From contig JAZBQD010000030.1 in NCBI GenBank assembly GCA_036583965.1, positions 89,015,300 through 89,079,299 on the forward strand: a stretch of 64,000 nt of DNA. Reading direction: 5' to 3'. Under the pieces are notes generated by a model. That model searched no databases. It was not told the origin of the DNA and worked only from the letters and a program-made list of their open reading frames with translations. Both the position numbers and the translations under genes were made by a program. This DNA is from Prunella strophiata. Lineage: Eukaryota > Chordata > Aves > Passeriformes > Prunellidae. Of this stretch, positions 29,625 to 42,900 are shown piece after piece. The stretch's first letter is position 1. Each line of letters begins with the position of its first letter.

Positions 29625-30290
29625 TGACAACTCTGGGTTCCAGCATGGATTAGGACAGACACCCCAAGAGAAGCACAGAGTCAGGGACTTGGATACCTCA
29701 TGCTCTGCCCTTTTACGCCAGTTGGGCCACCAGAAGCCCTCTCCCCAGATGGGACTTCTGGTCATCAAGGGCCGTTCAGAAAGCTGGGTTTGGCAGAGAT
29801 CACACTGTCCCCCAGTGTGCCATGGCTGACGGCAATGATGGACAGACAGGGCCTGTCACACCCAAAAGCAAGGCCTGACCCCACTCCTGCTACACACAGG
29901 GCCTTTCTGACATATCGTGTGGGGAACATGGCAGAGGAGGGTATTGGGACAGGGACGAAGAGAATCCAGAAGACTCCTGAGGCTGCTTGGCATCGAGCAA
30001 GAAATCCAGGGCCTTGCCGGTCCTCTGGCGGAGGAAGGGGACATGTCGCGGGGATGTTTGTGCCTTGTCAGTGGCTTTCCCTGGGAAATTGTTCCTTTTG
30101 TGACCTTGGATCTAGCCTGTGGTGTTGGCTGTGGCTTCATTCTCTCTCGTTAATGGTTTAAGGACATTGTTATTCTCTCAGCCCGTGGGATCTTTGTGGC
30201 CTCAGTGGGAGAGTGAGGGGCAGTTTTTAGTGGCCGCACACACACGTGTGGGTGCCCATGGGTGGGGACCCCCAGGGCCCCCAGTTTCCC
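29625..30290 (-). other. 3' flank of FCRL copy D and duplicated promoter-like block
   Basis: This reverse-complements to the copy A flank: about 29640-29880 matches 1110-1360, including the TATA-like block near 29700-29725, and about 29900-30200 matches 650-960. No gene is supported. Confidence 0.6.
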
Positions 30291-31127
30291 CCCCATGTCA
30301 CAGCACAATATCATGATGTCCGGGTCCTTGTGGGTTCGCCCCTGGGGTCCTGGCAGGCTCCGCGTTAGGTCACCTGAGGTTCCTGGGGGATGGTGATGTG
30401 GGGGGGAGCCCTGCAAGAGACACCAGTTGGAGGGACCAAGGTGGGAGGTGACACCAGTGGGTGATGTGTCATTGTCCACCCCCCACCACTGTACTCACGC
30501 CGTGCCTGTTTGGTGCTGACAACGTGGGTGTACAGAACCTCCCCCTCCTCTGGAGGGGCCTGGGGCTCAGGAGGAGCCCTGTGGGGATAAAGAGGATTTG
30601 TGGGAGGGGAAGGAGAGTTGTGGGGTGGGGGAAAAAGTGGAGTCATGGCTGGAGACCCCCACTCACCTTTCTTGGTGCTTCCTGTTGGCTGCAGAGAAAA
30701 GTGGGGAGGGGTGACTTTGGGGGTCCCTGGCCCCTGACCCCTCTCAGGATTTCTAAACCCCCCACTTGACACTCAATTCCTGTCAGGACTTCCAGGGCAC
30801 CCCTGAAGCCCCCCCCAGAATTCATGAACCTCCCCCAATGCCACCAACCAACTCAACCTCAAGAACCCAAAGAATGACAGGGATAGAGACCCCCCCCAGA
30901 CTACCACAGGGACCATGAAAAAACCCAGACAGATCCAAAAATGAGGAAATCACACTCCCTAGGGCCACATAGAAAGGCGCCCGCCTATCACAAGGGGTAC
31001 CACCTCCCCCAAAAACCTACAGGACCCCCAGACCAAGGCACCATATCTATGGGTGACTCCTGCGTGGGGGGATGTGCTGTAATACACATGCCATGCGCAT
31101 AACATGCTCTGTAGGAGCATGACCTCT
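30291..31127 (-). pseudogene. FCRL copy D: cytoplasmic-tail exons, cut off by the assembly gap
   Basis: On the minus strand: a 22-nt linker exon (30688-30667); a first tail exon (30578-30499) reading PEEGEVLYTHVVSTKQA with an intact ITIM-type VLYTHV; and the last exon from 30410. In the last exon an extra A turns the expected VTYAEL codon into a TAA at 30367-30365 in the contiguous frame. The splice-phase frame instead meets TGA at 30372-30370. Either way the second ITIM is lost, leaving one phosphotyrosine site. In copy C the transmembrane exon lies about 560 bp upstream of the linker, so D's transmembrane and Ig exons should fall in or beyond the gap. The segment 30690-31127 is intron-like. 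Confidence 0.7.
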
Positions 31128-31627
31128 NNNNNNNNNNNNNNNNNNNNNNNNNNNNNNNNNNNNNNNNNNNNNNNNNNNNNNNNNNNNNNNNNNNNNNNNN
31201 NNNNNNNNNNNNNNNNNNNNNNNNNNNNNNNNNNNNNNNNNNNNNNNNNNNNNNNNNNNNNNNNNNNNNNNNNNNNNNNNNNNNNNNNNNNNNNNNNNNN
31301 NNNNNNNNNNNNNNNNNNNNNNNNNNNNNNNNNNNNNNNNNNNNNNNNNNNNNNNNNNNNNNNNNNNNNNNNNNNNNNNNNNNNNNNNNNNNNNNNNNNN
31401 NNNNNNNNNNNNNNNNNNNNNNNNNNNNNNNNNNNNNNNNNNNNNNNNNNNNNNNNNNNNNNNNNNNNNNNNNNNNNNNNNNNNNNNNNNNNNNNNNNNN
31501 NNNNNNNNNNNNNNNNNNNNNNNNNNNNNNNNNNNNNNNNNNNNNNNNNNNNNNNNNNNNNNNNNNNNNNNNNNNNNNNNNNNNNNNNNNNNNNNNNNNN
31601 NNNNNNNNNNNNNNNNNNNNNNNNNNN
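31128..31627. other. Assembly gap of exactly 500 N
   Basis: A run of 500 unknown bases, a common scaffold placeholder of unknown true size. Open frames spanning it are meaningless. Base composition and repeat content change sharply across it. Confidence 0.99.
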
Positions 31628-34600
31628 CTCAAGGTGCACTGAAAGCTTTCCTTACTCTTTCAAAACTCATCAGCTTCATCCAGGTCTCAGTGTCAGAGCT
31701 CTAGGTCCCTGAGGATATGTGTGAAATCAGAAATAACCCACATTTCCCCAGTTTTCTGGCCACATAGGTGTAATATGATCATTGTAATCAGGGTGCCTCT
31801 TGCTGGGAGGGGGCCCTGGGGAAGTGTCCCTGTGGCTCTGCCCTGCCTGGAGAACAGCATGTGAGGAAATGCTGCAGCCCCCAGCACTGCCCCTACAGCT
31901 GCAGTCAGGGCTGCAGGCCAGGCTGCTGCTCCAAAGGTCAGGGGAACATTCTCTCCATCTACTCAGCAATGGCCAGACACTGCCTCCCCCAGTCCAGCAG
32001 CAGAAACAGCTCTGTGGAAATAATCCAAGGTCAGAAAAAAGTGGCAATTATGTGCATTGAAAAATGGCATCACTGGGACATAAGAGGGCTTGGAAACAGT
32101 CTCAGGTGCAGTAGTTCTGGGAGGCTGGAGGGGAGCAGCAAAATATTGCGGAGCTTCAGACCCCAGCCATCCTTTGCAGGAGTAGCTGACAGCCTTTGCA
32201 CCCACCCAGCTGCATCCCATGCACAGCTTTGGATCCCAGCAGGCAACCACAGTGCTGTGTGTCCCCAAGAGTACCCTGGCCTCAGCTCAGGTCCTGTCAC
32301 CTCTTTCTGAAAGTCTCCATATCATTTTACCTGTCCTCAGAGCCACCTGCTAATCATTCATATATTGGTAACTGCATTTTGCAATATTGGCATTTACAGT
32401 GACTTTACTGAGTCAAGAAAAAGCAGCTGGTTACAGGGGCACAGAAATCAAAGGTCATCAGTGAGCCCTTCTGCCCTGTCCCCCCCCCACTTCAGAGGGT
32501 GCTGCTGTCCTGGGGCCCTGGGAAGGAAGAGCCTGCTCAGCTCTGTTGGCCTGGTGCACTGAGTGATGCTATTGTTGTCACAGCTGAAGAAGGAAGATTG
32601 GAAGTGAACTTCAGAACATTCTGAAAATCTGGCCAGGGAAGAAAGTAAAAATACTAGATAAAATCTGTTTCTGGACATGTGTGTTTTAGGGCTGAAAAAA
32701 GCCTTTCTAGACTTATTAGTCCCTGTCCAAAATAAGTTTTTTATGAGTCTCATGAATGCCCACTGTGTCTGTGCCGTCCTCCCTATACCCTGTAAACCTG
32801 CCACATCTCTGTGTGCCTCTGGTTAATTACAGTTTATACAAACTACTTAAAAAGATAAATTAGGCTCCTTTGTTTAAAAGACAGCAATGAACAGTTCTGT
32901 GATCTCTCTTTCTGGGAGCTGTCACTATGCAGATGTCTCTCATTTCACTGAATCCCCTCAGCAAGAAGAGTCCTACCCAGCAGGAGTGGAGGATGAGTGG
33001 TGGGGGGAGTGGGATTTTTACTGAACTGTATGTCATGAGTCTCAAACAGGGTCTTTGAAGTCATTGAGTTGAATTCAGACTGAAGACTGAATCAGTTGTT
33101 TTCTCTCTTCAGCTGAGGGTTTCAGGTTCAAGTTTCTGGCAATGCTGTGCATGTCAGATCAGAAGCAGGTTCATTGTTTTGTGAGGTGGTTGGTGATCTT
33201 TGCCATGCACCCTGCAAATCCACCAGTCTTAATACTTATTTCTAGGAAGTAATAAATCTAGCTACACATTCACAGCAACTTATAAATGCAACAAATACAT
33301 CTTTGAGCCAGTATTATAGTTTAGGGACAGCACAAGTTCTTTATAACAACTGGAATATATTTTGAGACCCAGGCCTAGCATTCACAAGCATCTCCACAAT
33401 TTCTGCTTACAGCAGTAGTAAATGCTAAATAGTGGCATTTCATAAGAGTGCCTTGGGTTCATGAGCATCATCATCCATTATGGATGCTGATCCCAGGCAT
33501 TCAGATCAATATAAAGATGTACTGATACTGAAATTCTAATGCATAGCCATATTCTGAAATGTTCCAATCCCAGCAGGATGACAGCTAAAGTCATAACATA
33601 AAAGTGCTGTAAATGCTCCAAACCTGTTTTAGTGAAACATTCAGTTTTATAGTAATTTTTCTATAATTTCTATATATTTTTTTCTGATTTCTGGTCTTCC
33701 TTTGAAATGTTGATTCAGACAACATTTGAATGAATAGTATCTCCATTAAAACTGTTCACCTTGTCTCTTTGAAGACCCATTTTTTAAAGTCCTGTAGCTA
33801 AGTAGCCAAAAGTAGAACTATTTCATCTTTACCCATGGACCTTTTTAATGCCAGGTTGCTATAGATAGGATTTTCTCAGAAGACAGGGTAGCTTAGGCTG
33901 GTGGTTTAATGGCTGTACAAATAGGTACAAAACAGAGATAAATTGACACTAAAATGTGCTTGTTCTCAGCCCTTGTCCTCAAATTTCTCTCACTTCCTTT
34001 TCTCTTGAGGATCTTAGCACTTACAGTCACTCTATCAGGAAAAGTCTCCATCATCTTTTCCCACTTACATTTACTGGAACCAGAGAAATATTTCTGCCCC
34101 TGGATGAAGACTGAATTTATTCTTTTGCTGTTTCCTGAATAATTTAGACACCATTTAAAAATGCTCCTTAGCATGACCTGTTCTGGAGAAGTGCAAAGTG
34201 AGCCTGGCCATGGTGTCTGGAGCTGTGAGTGATGTGCAGGGCACCATGGATGACCCTGGGGGCTCATCCCCCTGCACTCCATCCTCATGGGATGCTCTGG
34301 TGGCTGCCCCACTGCTGCTGCTTGCAGGGGTGCAGGACAGCACACACAGCCCCACTGCCACCCCTGCTGTAGTGAGAGTTGAGTCTTTGGGGGAAAAAAA
34401 ATATTTTGGGGTCCTTTATAGCATTGCACCATTCCATATGTGTTTTGATAGTTCAGAATACTTTATTCAACCAAGTATGTTTTTATGCAGTGACAAGCCA
34501 CATCCATAAAAACAGCATTGGTTTGTTGTAACAAAGCCAGGAGGACAACTGAGCAGCTCCAGAGGGACAAGGACTGTAAAAGGATGTGTGCATGCTAAAG

Positions 34601-35424
34601 TGAGCTCATTAACAGCTGAACAGCCACTGGGATTGTACTGCAAAATAATTCTACACTTTCGAGCCCTGGCTTCCTGATATCAGCCTGAAAAAAACAAAAG
34701 AATATATATATGTATTAAAAAAAATCTGTTAAATATTTATATATATATACTTGATTGTTACCTGTAGTGGAAATAAGGCCTATGGGGATTTATCTCTTAA
34801 CAAACATGGTATTAATCAGACTGACATCAAAGCAGGAACCAGCCATGCATATTTGAGAGAAATTTTCAATGAAGAGGGGCATCTGTAAAAGCAGATTTTC
34901 CCAGTGGCATTTTAACACCCACAGCTTGAGACAATGCTCTCCTCTGGAATTGATTTCTCACCTGGTTGGAGCTGACCTTTCCCTGCACAGTCTGACGCAG
35001 AGTTAAGGTCCAACCAACACAGCCAAAGGCTTTGCAAACCTGCTGTGTGCAGGCAAACCCTGATGGCTCCAGCCTTCCTCACCTTGGGCTCCCTGCAGTG
35101 TTGGGTGGGGCAGGAGCTTTCAGTGCCTGCTGGGGACCAGGTTCTGAATATGTGACCAGAAAAATGGTTATCTTCTCAGCAGGATCTGGCAAGGCTCCTC
35201 CATGGTCAGGGAGTGTCCACTTTGGCTGACACCAGGTTACATCCTCTAAATACATGTGAATTTGCAACTTAATAAGGGTTGTGTCAAAAAAAAAAAAAAA
35301 AATCCATATGTAATTTTGAGTGGCTCATGCTGAGACATGATGCTACCAAGCTGACAAAGCAGTATTCTTCTCTTTAGGCCAGATCCCAAAGTGAACTTCA
35401 GCCAGTGGGCACATTGCCATGGAT

Positions 35425-35640
35425 TTTAGAGGATTTGAGGTTGGTGAGGCCACATCTTGAACACCATTCAATTTTGGACACCTTTTTATCCCCAAGCCAC
35501 AGACAAGCTGGGAGGAGTTAAAAAGAAAATGTCAGTAACAGAGTTTAAGGTAGCTGGCTTAGGAAGTAAGACTGAAGAGTTATTAAATTATTAATAGCTT
35601 GGCTGAGCAGTATCTCAACAATCTTTGAAGTAGGGAGGCA
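35425..35640 (+). repeat. Degenerate CR1 fragment
   Basis: GAGGCCACATCTTGAACACCA followed by TCAATTTTGGACACC resembles a segment of the CR1 ORF2/3' region, with many differences. Low certainty. Confidence 0.4.
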
Positions 35641-38600
35641 TAAAGGAAGGAGCAAAAGGTAGAGGGGAGCCATATCTCACAAGGTGACAGTGCCACAACA
35701 GCCATGGTGAGGCCAGGCTGGGAGAAGCCCAGGTTTGAAGGCTGAGCCACCTGAGGGATGTCTCTGGATGTCCCTGCCACCCACAACACCCCACCTTAGG
35801 ACCCCAAGAAGCAGTGGACAGGGGAATGCAAAATCAAGAAAAAAGCTCAGGCTGAAAATGTGTGTATGGTTTTTATGCGTTATTCTCTCCTGTAACAGCT
35901 AGATTTGGAGTCATAATCATTAAACTCTTAAAATTTCATTTATGTTATCAAAAATTCTTGGCTTTACTTGACGAGCATCCCTTTTGTCCACAAACAAGAT
36001 TTTGAGTGCAGCTTTGCAGGTGGGCATTCAGCTGGGCATGTGGTTTGTTTTCCTGCAACACCACCTGAAACCCTATGGCCTGTGACAGCCTGTGCAGACA
36101 GAGATACCCCTTCAGTGGAAGGTGATGAGGTCAGAACTGCTGGAGATGTTTCATGGGATGTTTAATGTTCCCAAGGACCTGTTATTTGCCATAATCTGAA
36201 ATGCACCACAAGCAGTAGTAATGTGCCCCAAAACAGCAGGCTCTGGCACTAAGCCATGTCTGAAAGAAACACCACTGGGCTTTGCTAGGTTTATTTTTGC
36301 AGTCAGTTTAGCAGTTTTTCACAGCAGTAATTTCCTTTGGATTCCCAGGAGGCAGAGGGTGAGCAGAGGGATGTGGCTAGACTCATGGTGGGGTCTGCAG
36401 CCCTTGGCAAACAAGAGCAGGACAGAAAAGTGAAGACCAGCCAAGCCCTGAAGAGGCTGCTTTGCCTTTTCCACTGCCTGATCATGCTGTGCTACCATAA
36501 ACCCAGACATCACTATTGCAAATACCCCTCCTTGCTATAATTGCTTTCTCTGAGGCTGGAAACAGTGGGAGCATCAGTTCAGTTCAGCTCCAGGATGTTT
36601 TCCCAATTTTGCTTCCCTGAACTGCTCATGCTGCAGATCACATCTTTATTTAAAACAGGATAACTGTGCTCCCTAGCTTGAAAAAATGCCAGTGTGTTTT
36701 CTTCTGTCAAACTGCAAAACACAGGAGAGAGGAAAATGAGAGGGATTATTAGTGAGACACAATGCAGCAAAGGAAAAAACATAACACACACAAAAAGATA
36801 ACCCCTCAAATTCTGATAGAAAGCCAGATGCAAAGAATGTTCCTTCACTGTGCCACGCCATCTGAGGGACTGGGATTCTCTCACATACTAAATTTTTGAT
36901 TTTAGAAAACTTTCAGGAGAAGTTTTTGCCCTCTCCATGAGAAAGGCAGAGACAGCCTGACATGTCCAGTCACCTTCTGACTTTTTAATACAGAAGACAG
37001 ATCTGAGCCAAAGGCATAAACCTCATTTCTACCATGGAAGGAATATGAATTTCCAATGCCAACCTAGTGTACAACCCCCAGGTACATGAGGGAGGGAGCC
37101 CATGGATCCTCCCCCACAGCTTGCTATACCAGGATGGATTCTCCTCCCAGCTGGTGCAGTCCATGCTGCTCACTGGGCAGTCACCAAGGTGTCACAGGAT
37201 GAGCACCTCCTTCAGGAGCCAGGCTGAAACCAGGTGCTTGCAGAGGCAGTGCCATGGAGCCACCCCGCAGGCTGACCCCACCACAGTGCTGGCAGTGAGG
37301 CTTCAGGCAGTAGTGACCTGTCCCTCCTGGTATTCCCCACCACCAGCACCTCCTGCACAGCCTCCACAAGAGGGAGGAATCTGCAAGTGTCCTTATCATG
37401 AGTAAACAAAGTTAATGTTTTATTAACATTGACACCGAGTTCCCAGTCAGCGCTGGGTGAACTCAGAGCAGTTCAAGCTGGTGTGGCATGTAAGGAGCCT
37501 GGGATAAAGCCAGGCCTGGAGTGCCAAGGGGTGCTGGCATACAGGTCTGCTCAGGACAACATCCCCAAGGGATAATGTCTCAGCCTGGATCGAAACTTTT
37601 AGCCACAGTGCTGCAAAAGTGGCCTTTAAGGTTATTACTCATATTGCTAATTGTGTAAACCACAGAAAGAGAAAGAGGGCTTCACCTCCCTGATTGTACA
37701 CATCATTCAGCTACCTCTGGTCACAGCAGTGTGACCCTTGCAAACATATTCTCCAGTGGTTTCTTTTAGAGCCTCTTGGTCTCCCTGAGCCCAGGCTTTG
37801 CCTTGCTGGTGCCTTGGTCAGCAAGAGAGAAAAGGTGCAGTGGATCCTGCCTAGTCCTGCCTACCAGCATGCCTGGGCTGTGCAGGAGAGGCAGCCAGGC
37901 CAAGTCTCACCTCCAGCCTTGTGCCACTCCAGGCTCCTGAGCAACCTTCCCTCTCTCCTGTGTGACCTTCCCTCTCCTTTGGTGGCCAGCCCAAGGTCAG
38001 TGGTGCAGGCATTAAAACCAGCCAAGGAAAGCAAACATTAGTCCCTCTTCGAGCAGTTTGGGGTACATTAACACAACAAAAGGCTCTGGGTCAAGGGATT
38101 GGCACTGCAATGGGAGCAGGGCTGGCTGCAATGGCCCAATGCCAGGGCATTGTGGCAGGGATGGACACTGATGGACAGCCCTGCAGGGGCAGGGGAGGAA
38201 AGGGGCACTGGATGAATCCTAATAAAGCAAGAATGAACTTATGAACTCTCCAGCTCTCCTATGGAGCCATGAAGAGTTGCCCACTGGTCAGTAGCAAGTG
38301 TCCTGACAAACTACTGCAGTGTCCAGGAGCCCTTCAACAGAGCCCATGGAATAGCAATTGCCCCATCCTGCCTTGATGAATCACTTCAGGCAGGCAGTGT
38401 TCATTTTCTCTCACTCACAAACTTTCCAGGAGAATCCCAGATTTGGCACAGCTGCACATGGATGCTGCCCATGGCTCAGCCATGCCAAGCATCTGGCAAT
38501 TCACCAACTTCCAAGTCAGCTTGTTTGAAAGGTGGTGGAAAATCCCCAGGTTCCCAATGGGAAACTTCTACACTCAGAACTCATGTACTTACAAAGGTTC

Positions 38601-38862
38601 TGCTCTTGATGGCCCTTTTGTCTTCATGGTCTCCATTGCTGCAAGACAGAGGAGGGACAGGGGACAAGTCCATGAAGGAAGACATGGCTTGGGAGCAAGC
38701 TGTCCAGATACACAGCATGCAGCACACAGCCCAGTGTCCCCTCTGAGCCCCTCATGCTGCCACTTGGATCTCACCAAAGACATAATTAATATTTTTGCAT
38801 GCATTCCCAGGTCTGTGTCTGGGAAGAGGGGAGGACAGCCCACCAGGGGTTTTTGGAATATG

Positions 38863-39155
38863 AGACAGGGGAGACCTATTGAATGCTCAGGGACAAGGGG
38901 TGATGGCCTTAAGCTGAAGGAGAGCAGGTGCAGATCAGATGCTAGGAAGAAAGTATTTGCTGTGAAGGTGGTGAGACAATGAAACTGATTGCCCAGAGAA
39001 CCTGTGGGTGCCCCATCCCTGGAAGTGTTTGAGGCCAGGTCAGATGGATCTCTGAGCAAGCTGGTCTAGTGGAAAGTGTCCTTGTCCATGGCAGGGGGGT
39101 TGGAACTAGGCAATCTTTATGGTCCCTTCACACCCAAACCATTCTGTGATTCTCT
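38863..39155 (+). repeat. CR1 LINE 3' end
   Basis: Contains the familiar CR1 stretches GTGAGACAATGAAACTGATT, TGCCCCATCCCTGGAAGTGTT, GGGGGGTTGGAACTAG and CCAAACCATTCTGTGATTCT in order. It ends about 840 bp before the ATP4B start codon. Confidence 0.85.
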
Positions 39156-39663
39156 GACTGGGCTGTGTCCCAGTATCAGTACTGGTATCCCCTCAGGGAC
39201 ACCACTCCATACTGGTTGGAAATGGATGTCCACGTGCTGAGTGCTGCACTGTGGTCCCAGCTGTTGTCCAGTTGCCATCTATCCCCTGGCCCATCCCAAG
39301 CCAAAGCACAGCTCCCCACCTGGCTGCTGTGTCACCAGCTCTGCAGATGTCAAACTGGGTGATGCGCAATTGGAAAGCCTCCCTGTTTGCCAACCAGTCC
39401 ACTTGTCTCACAGACTTGTGGATGTGGTGCACCCCTGGTAAATCCCAACCACCTTCTTGTCTTCCATCTACTTGCAAAGAGCTCCCAAAAGGAGTTGCAT
39501 ATTTATCAAGTAATTACTCATTTTCTAACCATCCACCCTGCAATACCCTACGTCCCAACAAATGGCTACACATTATAGTGGGAGAACTGTATCAACTACT
39601 TGCAAGTTACTCGGAAAAAAAAGAAAAAAAGAAAACCCAGAGAGCAGCAAGTTCTCCATTGCT

Positions 39664-39837
39664 TTATCTGCTCTGATAACAGCTATCACACAGAGTCTAT
39701 CGCAAACCCGACGGGCACTCGGCAAAATGCGTAACGCTGCTGACCTGCTAAGGCAGGCAAGAGAAAGGAGAAGGGCATTTGATAGGAACAAACTTTCCCT
39801 TGCCAGCACTATCAACACCCTTTATAAAGGCTGATAG
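39664..39837 (+). promoter_or_regulatory. Cluster of six GATA-type motifs upstream of ATP4B
   Basis: AGATAA/TGATAA/TGATAG-type sites occur at 39664-39669, 39674-39679, 39683-39688, 39780-39785, 39809-39814 and 39832-39837, on both strands. Gastric H+/K+-ATPase genes are known to be controlled by GATA4/GATA6 in parietal-type cells. The last site (AGGCTGATAGT, 39828-39838) differs by one base from the described gastric GATA motif. Binding is inferred. Confidence 0.45.
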
Positions 39838-39900
39838 TGGTGAGCAGGGGCTTTCATTGGCACAGGAAGCAATCTCAGTGACCTTCAGTGGAAAAGAAGG

Positions 39901-39907
39901 TATAAAA
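39901..39907 (+). promoter_or_regulatory. ATP4B: ATP4B TATA box
   Basis: TATAAAA lies 92 bp before the ATG, predicting a start site near 39930 and a 5' UTR of about 70 nt. A second TATA-like TTATAAAGG at 39822-39830 is an alternative. Confidence 0.65.
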
Positions 39908-39998
39908 CCCAAAGTCTTTTTCTTGGGCGACTGTCTGGGCGCTGGTTGAATTTCTTAGTTTCCAAGGAGGACCCATTTTTGAGAACTTTTCTGAGAAA

Positions 39999-42900
39999 AT
40001 GGCAACTTTAAATGAGAAGAAGACCTGCAGTGAACGCATGGCAGATTTCCGTCGTTTTGTCTGGAATCCAGAAACAAAGCTCTTCATGGGAAGGTCCTTA
40101 ATTAACTGGGGTAGGTTTTCATGTGCAAGATTCTTCTCTTCCTTCTGGTATGCTTAAAAACTCTGGGGGGGATGTCATCCTAATGAGTGGGACACAATGT
40201 AGATGTGTTGAAGCCAGCAGTTCTCATATGTGCTTCTAAGACACTTTTTGGGCAACTCTATGAGCTGGATCAAGTAGATCAAAACATTAATCCATATAGT
40301 TCCTGCAAATGTATAACTTCAAAGTGGTTTGGAACCAAATACTTCAAAAGGAGAAAAATGAACACATTAACAGGAAACTTATTAGTAGCTAGGGGTGATG
40401 GTTACAGGGTGGTTTTGACATTGTTAATGAAAAGAGGGTTCAGGTACATGGAGAAATTCGCTTAATCAGTGAGTTTGTCCAATTCTTTGGAAACAAGTTT
40501 TGTTCTCTGAAATTCCTTTCTGAATTATTGTCTGCTTGGTAGATCTTGTTTCTTATCACTGCGTGCTAGCATGTATTTCATATTAGGCAGGTATTTCATA
40601 CCAACATGTATTTCATATTAGCAGGTATTTCATACCAACATGTATTTTATACCAGCAAGTGTTTCAGCTGAGCCTCCCTTCCCACAGCCAAACTTGTGTC
40701 TACAATGCTGATCTGTATTATGATCTACATTCTGGGAAGGGCAGCCAGCATCATTGTAAGGAAGACCCATACTCTTCCCACAGACTGTAGGAGTAGCTGC
40801 AAGTTTCCCAGTGATTTTTCCTGCCTGTGCATGTAGTTTATTGGCTACTCCTAAAACCAGGATTTTACAGATGATACAACTGAAATGTGAGCCTTTCCAG
40901 TTGGTAGAAAAGAAGGTCCTAGAAGGCACCTATAGTTTAAGGTATAGAGGTTTCTAATAGCACTCCTTTGAAACAAACACTGGCTGCTTGTACAGCACCA
41001 GCCATGTGTAAGACACTTCATGCACATACAGACAGAAACACAACATTAATCTTATATTACCTCACAGCAGAATAAAGTAGCAAGATGGCACATTTTGATG
41101 TTGGTGATTTCAGCTGTATTAGCAGTGAAATGATGTGGGTCTAAAACCAACATGCTTGAAGTATTGTCATCTGTCGTCCAAATAACACAAGGAGCAACTT
41201 GGGTTTGTCAAAGAAACACCTCATCATCTGTGTCACTTAGTCCATGTGTAATAAGTAGATAAATGATCTTAATATGTGAAATTACTTCAAGATGCCACAT
41301 AACCTTTAAGCTTTAAATAATCTGAGCTCAGCACCAACTCCTTCAAAAATCCTTGTAGAACTACACAATTTCTTTACTACAAGAATATTTTTTGAGTGTA
41401 GAGAAAATGCTCCAAAGCACCTGTCCCTTTATAGGGAAGACTTTCCTGGGGACAAGGGTGGAAAGGAGGCAGCTGCTGCTGCCAGGACCATCCTGGCTGC
41501 AGAGAGAGCATGCACAGCCTTGCCCAAAATTTGAAATTCTGCCCTTATTCTTTTCCACAGTGTGGATCAGCCTCTACTACCTGGCTTTCTACGTGGTGAT
41601 GTCGGGGCTGTTTGCGCTCTCCATTTATTCTTTAATGAGGACCATTAATCCCTACGAGCCGGATTACCAAGACCAGCTGAAATCCCCAGGTACTGCCAGG
41701 GTCCCGTGGCAGCTGCACAGGGCTGGGCTGGGCTCAGAGGCACGGGCAGAGCCCAGGGCTGAGGGGAGATCCTGCCCAGACAATCCCTGCAAAGTTTAAC
41801 CTCTGAAACAGTCAGACTTAAAAAAAAGCTGGCACATTTATTTAGGTATTGATATATGGATATACTTACATGTCCATATATTTATGAATATATATGAAAA
41901 ATGAATTTTTTTTTCCATTTATTTCATCTTGCTATTGGGACCTGTAGCAAGGTCACCCTCACTCCCCATGGGCAGGGGTCAGTCCCTGGGGAAGCCCTAG
42001 GCTCTACTCCAAACCCCCAAGCAGCACAGAGGGCTTTGGGGTGCCCAGCAAGATGTAGAGGTGATGGGGTGAGCAGCCTGGGGTGGGTATTTCCATGCTT
42101 GCCAGCACCATGGAAGGTCCCTGGGAGAGCAGGAATACCTTGCTAGCAGGATGTGCTGTGCCAGTAGTTGAGGAAGTAAAAATAAGACAAGGATGTGGGA
42201 TTAGGAATACAGATTTGTGGGACATGAAAAGAGATAGGGGAGATGATCAGAGACCATCAGTGCACACTGCTAAAACTTCACACCCCAATGGCTTGTTTCC
42301 ACTATGGGAGGGAAAAAAAAAATAGCCCTGAAAATTATTCTGTCAGATGCTTTTATATTTTGAAGTTTCCACTCCCAGCATTTAGCAAGTTTGGTGTTTG
42401 CTGGGAAAATAATTCCTGTGACATATTATGTGTGGCTTTTTCAAAAGCTCTTTCTCATGCTGCTGTATGATCTGTTTCTTTAACCTGACATGACTGTTTT
42501 TGCTAACAAGTCCTGAGGAAATCCAGAGCAATTGCTGGAATGATTTTACAGGCATGGATATATGTGAAAAGAAAATAATTCAGCAGCAGCACAGGCTTTA
42601 GGGTTTTGGTTGAACAACTCACAGCTGAGGTAGTTTCTGAACATGGTTAAATCCTCCTCAAAAAGGCTGGACGACCTTATACACTTAGAATGAGTCTTAA
42701 TGCAGCATAATTGCTACTGTCAATTAAACAAATCTGTGCCTGGCACCTCTCCTCTGCTTTGTCTTCCCCTTTCTTCCTTGTGAAGGTGTAACCTTACGGC
42801 CAGATGTGTATGGGGATAGAGGACTACAAATTTATTACAACGTATCGGACAACAAAACCTGGGAAGGTTTAGTGACAACTCTTCACACTTTTCTGACAGG

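Larger units (their letters stand above)
31628..39663. other. Intergenic sequence upstream of ATP4B
   Basis: No protein-coding exon is supported. Small features are an AT-rich run at about 34703-34752, poly-A at 35287-35301, CR1-derived pieces (listed separately) and no tRNA-like structure that I could see. The mammalian neighbour on this side of ATP4B is GRK1; I did not find its exons. Confidence 0.55.

Noticed and set aside
30959..31712. 200-codon frames across the N run
   Set aside because: They consist of unknown bases in the assembly gap.
38443..38982. 179-codon plus-strand frame near the CR1 element
   Set aside because: Its last third is CR1 sequence and the rest has no recognisable domain.
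31628..39663. GRK1 exons expected upstream of ATP4B
   Set aside because: I looked for kinase-like open exons with splice borders and found none; absence may reflect the gap, distance or gene loss, so no call is made.
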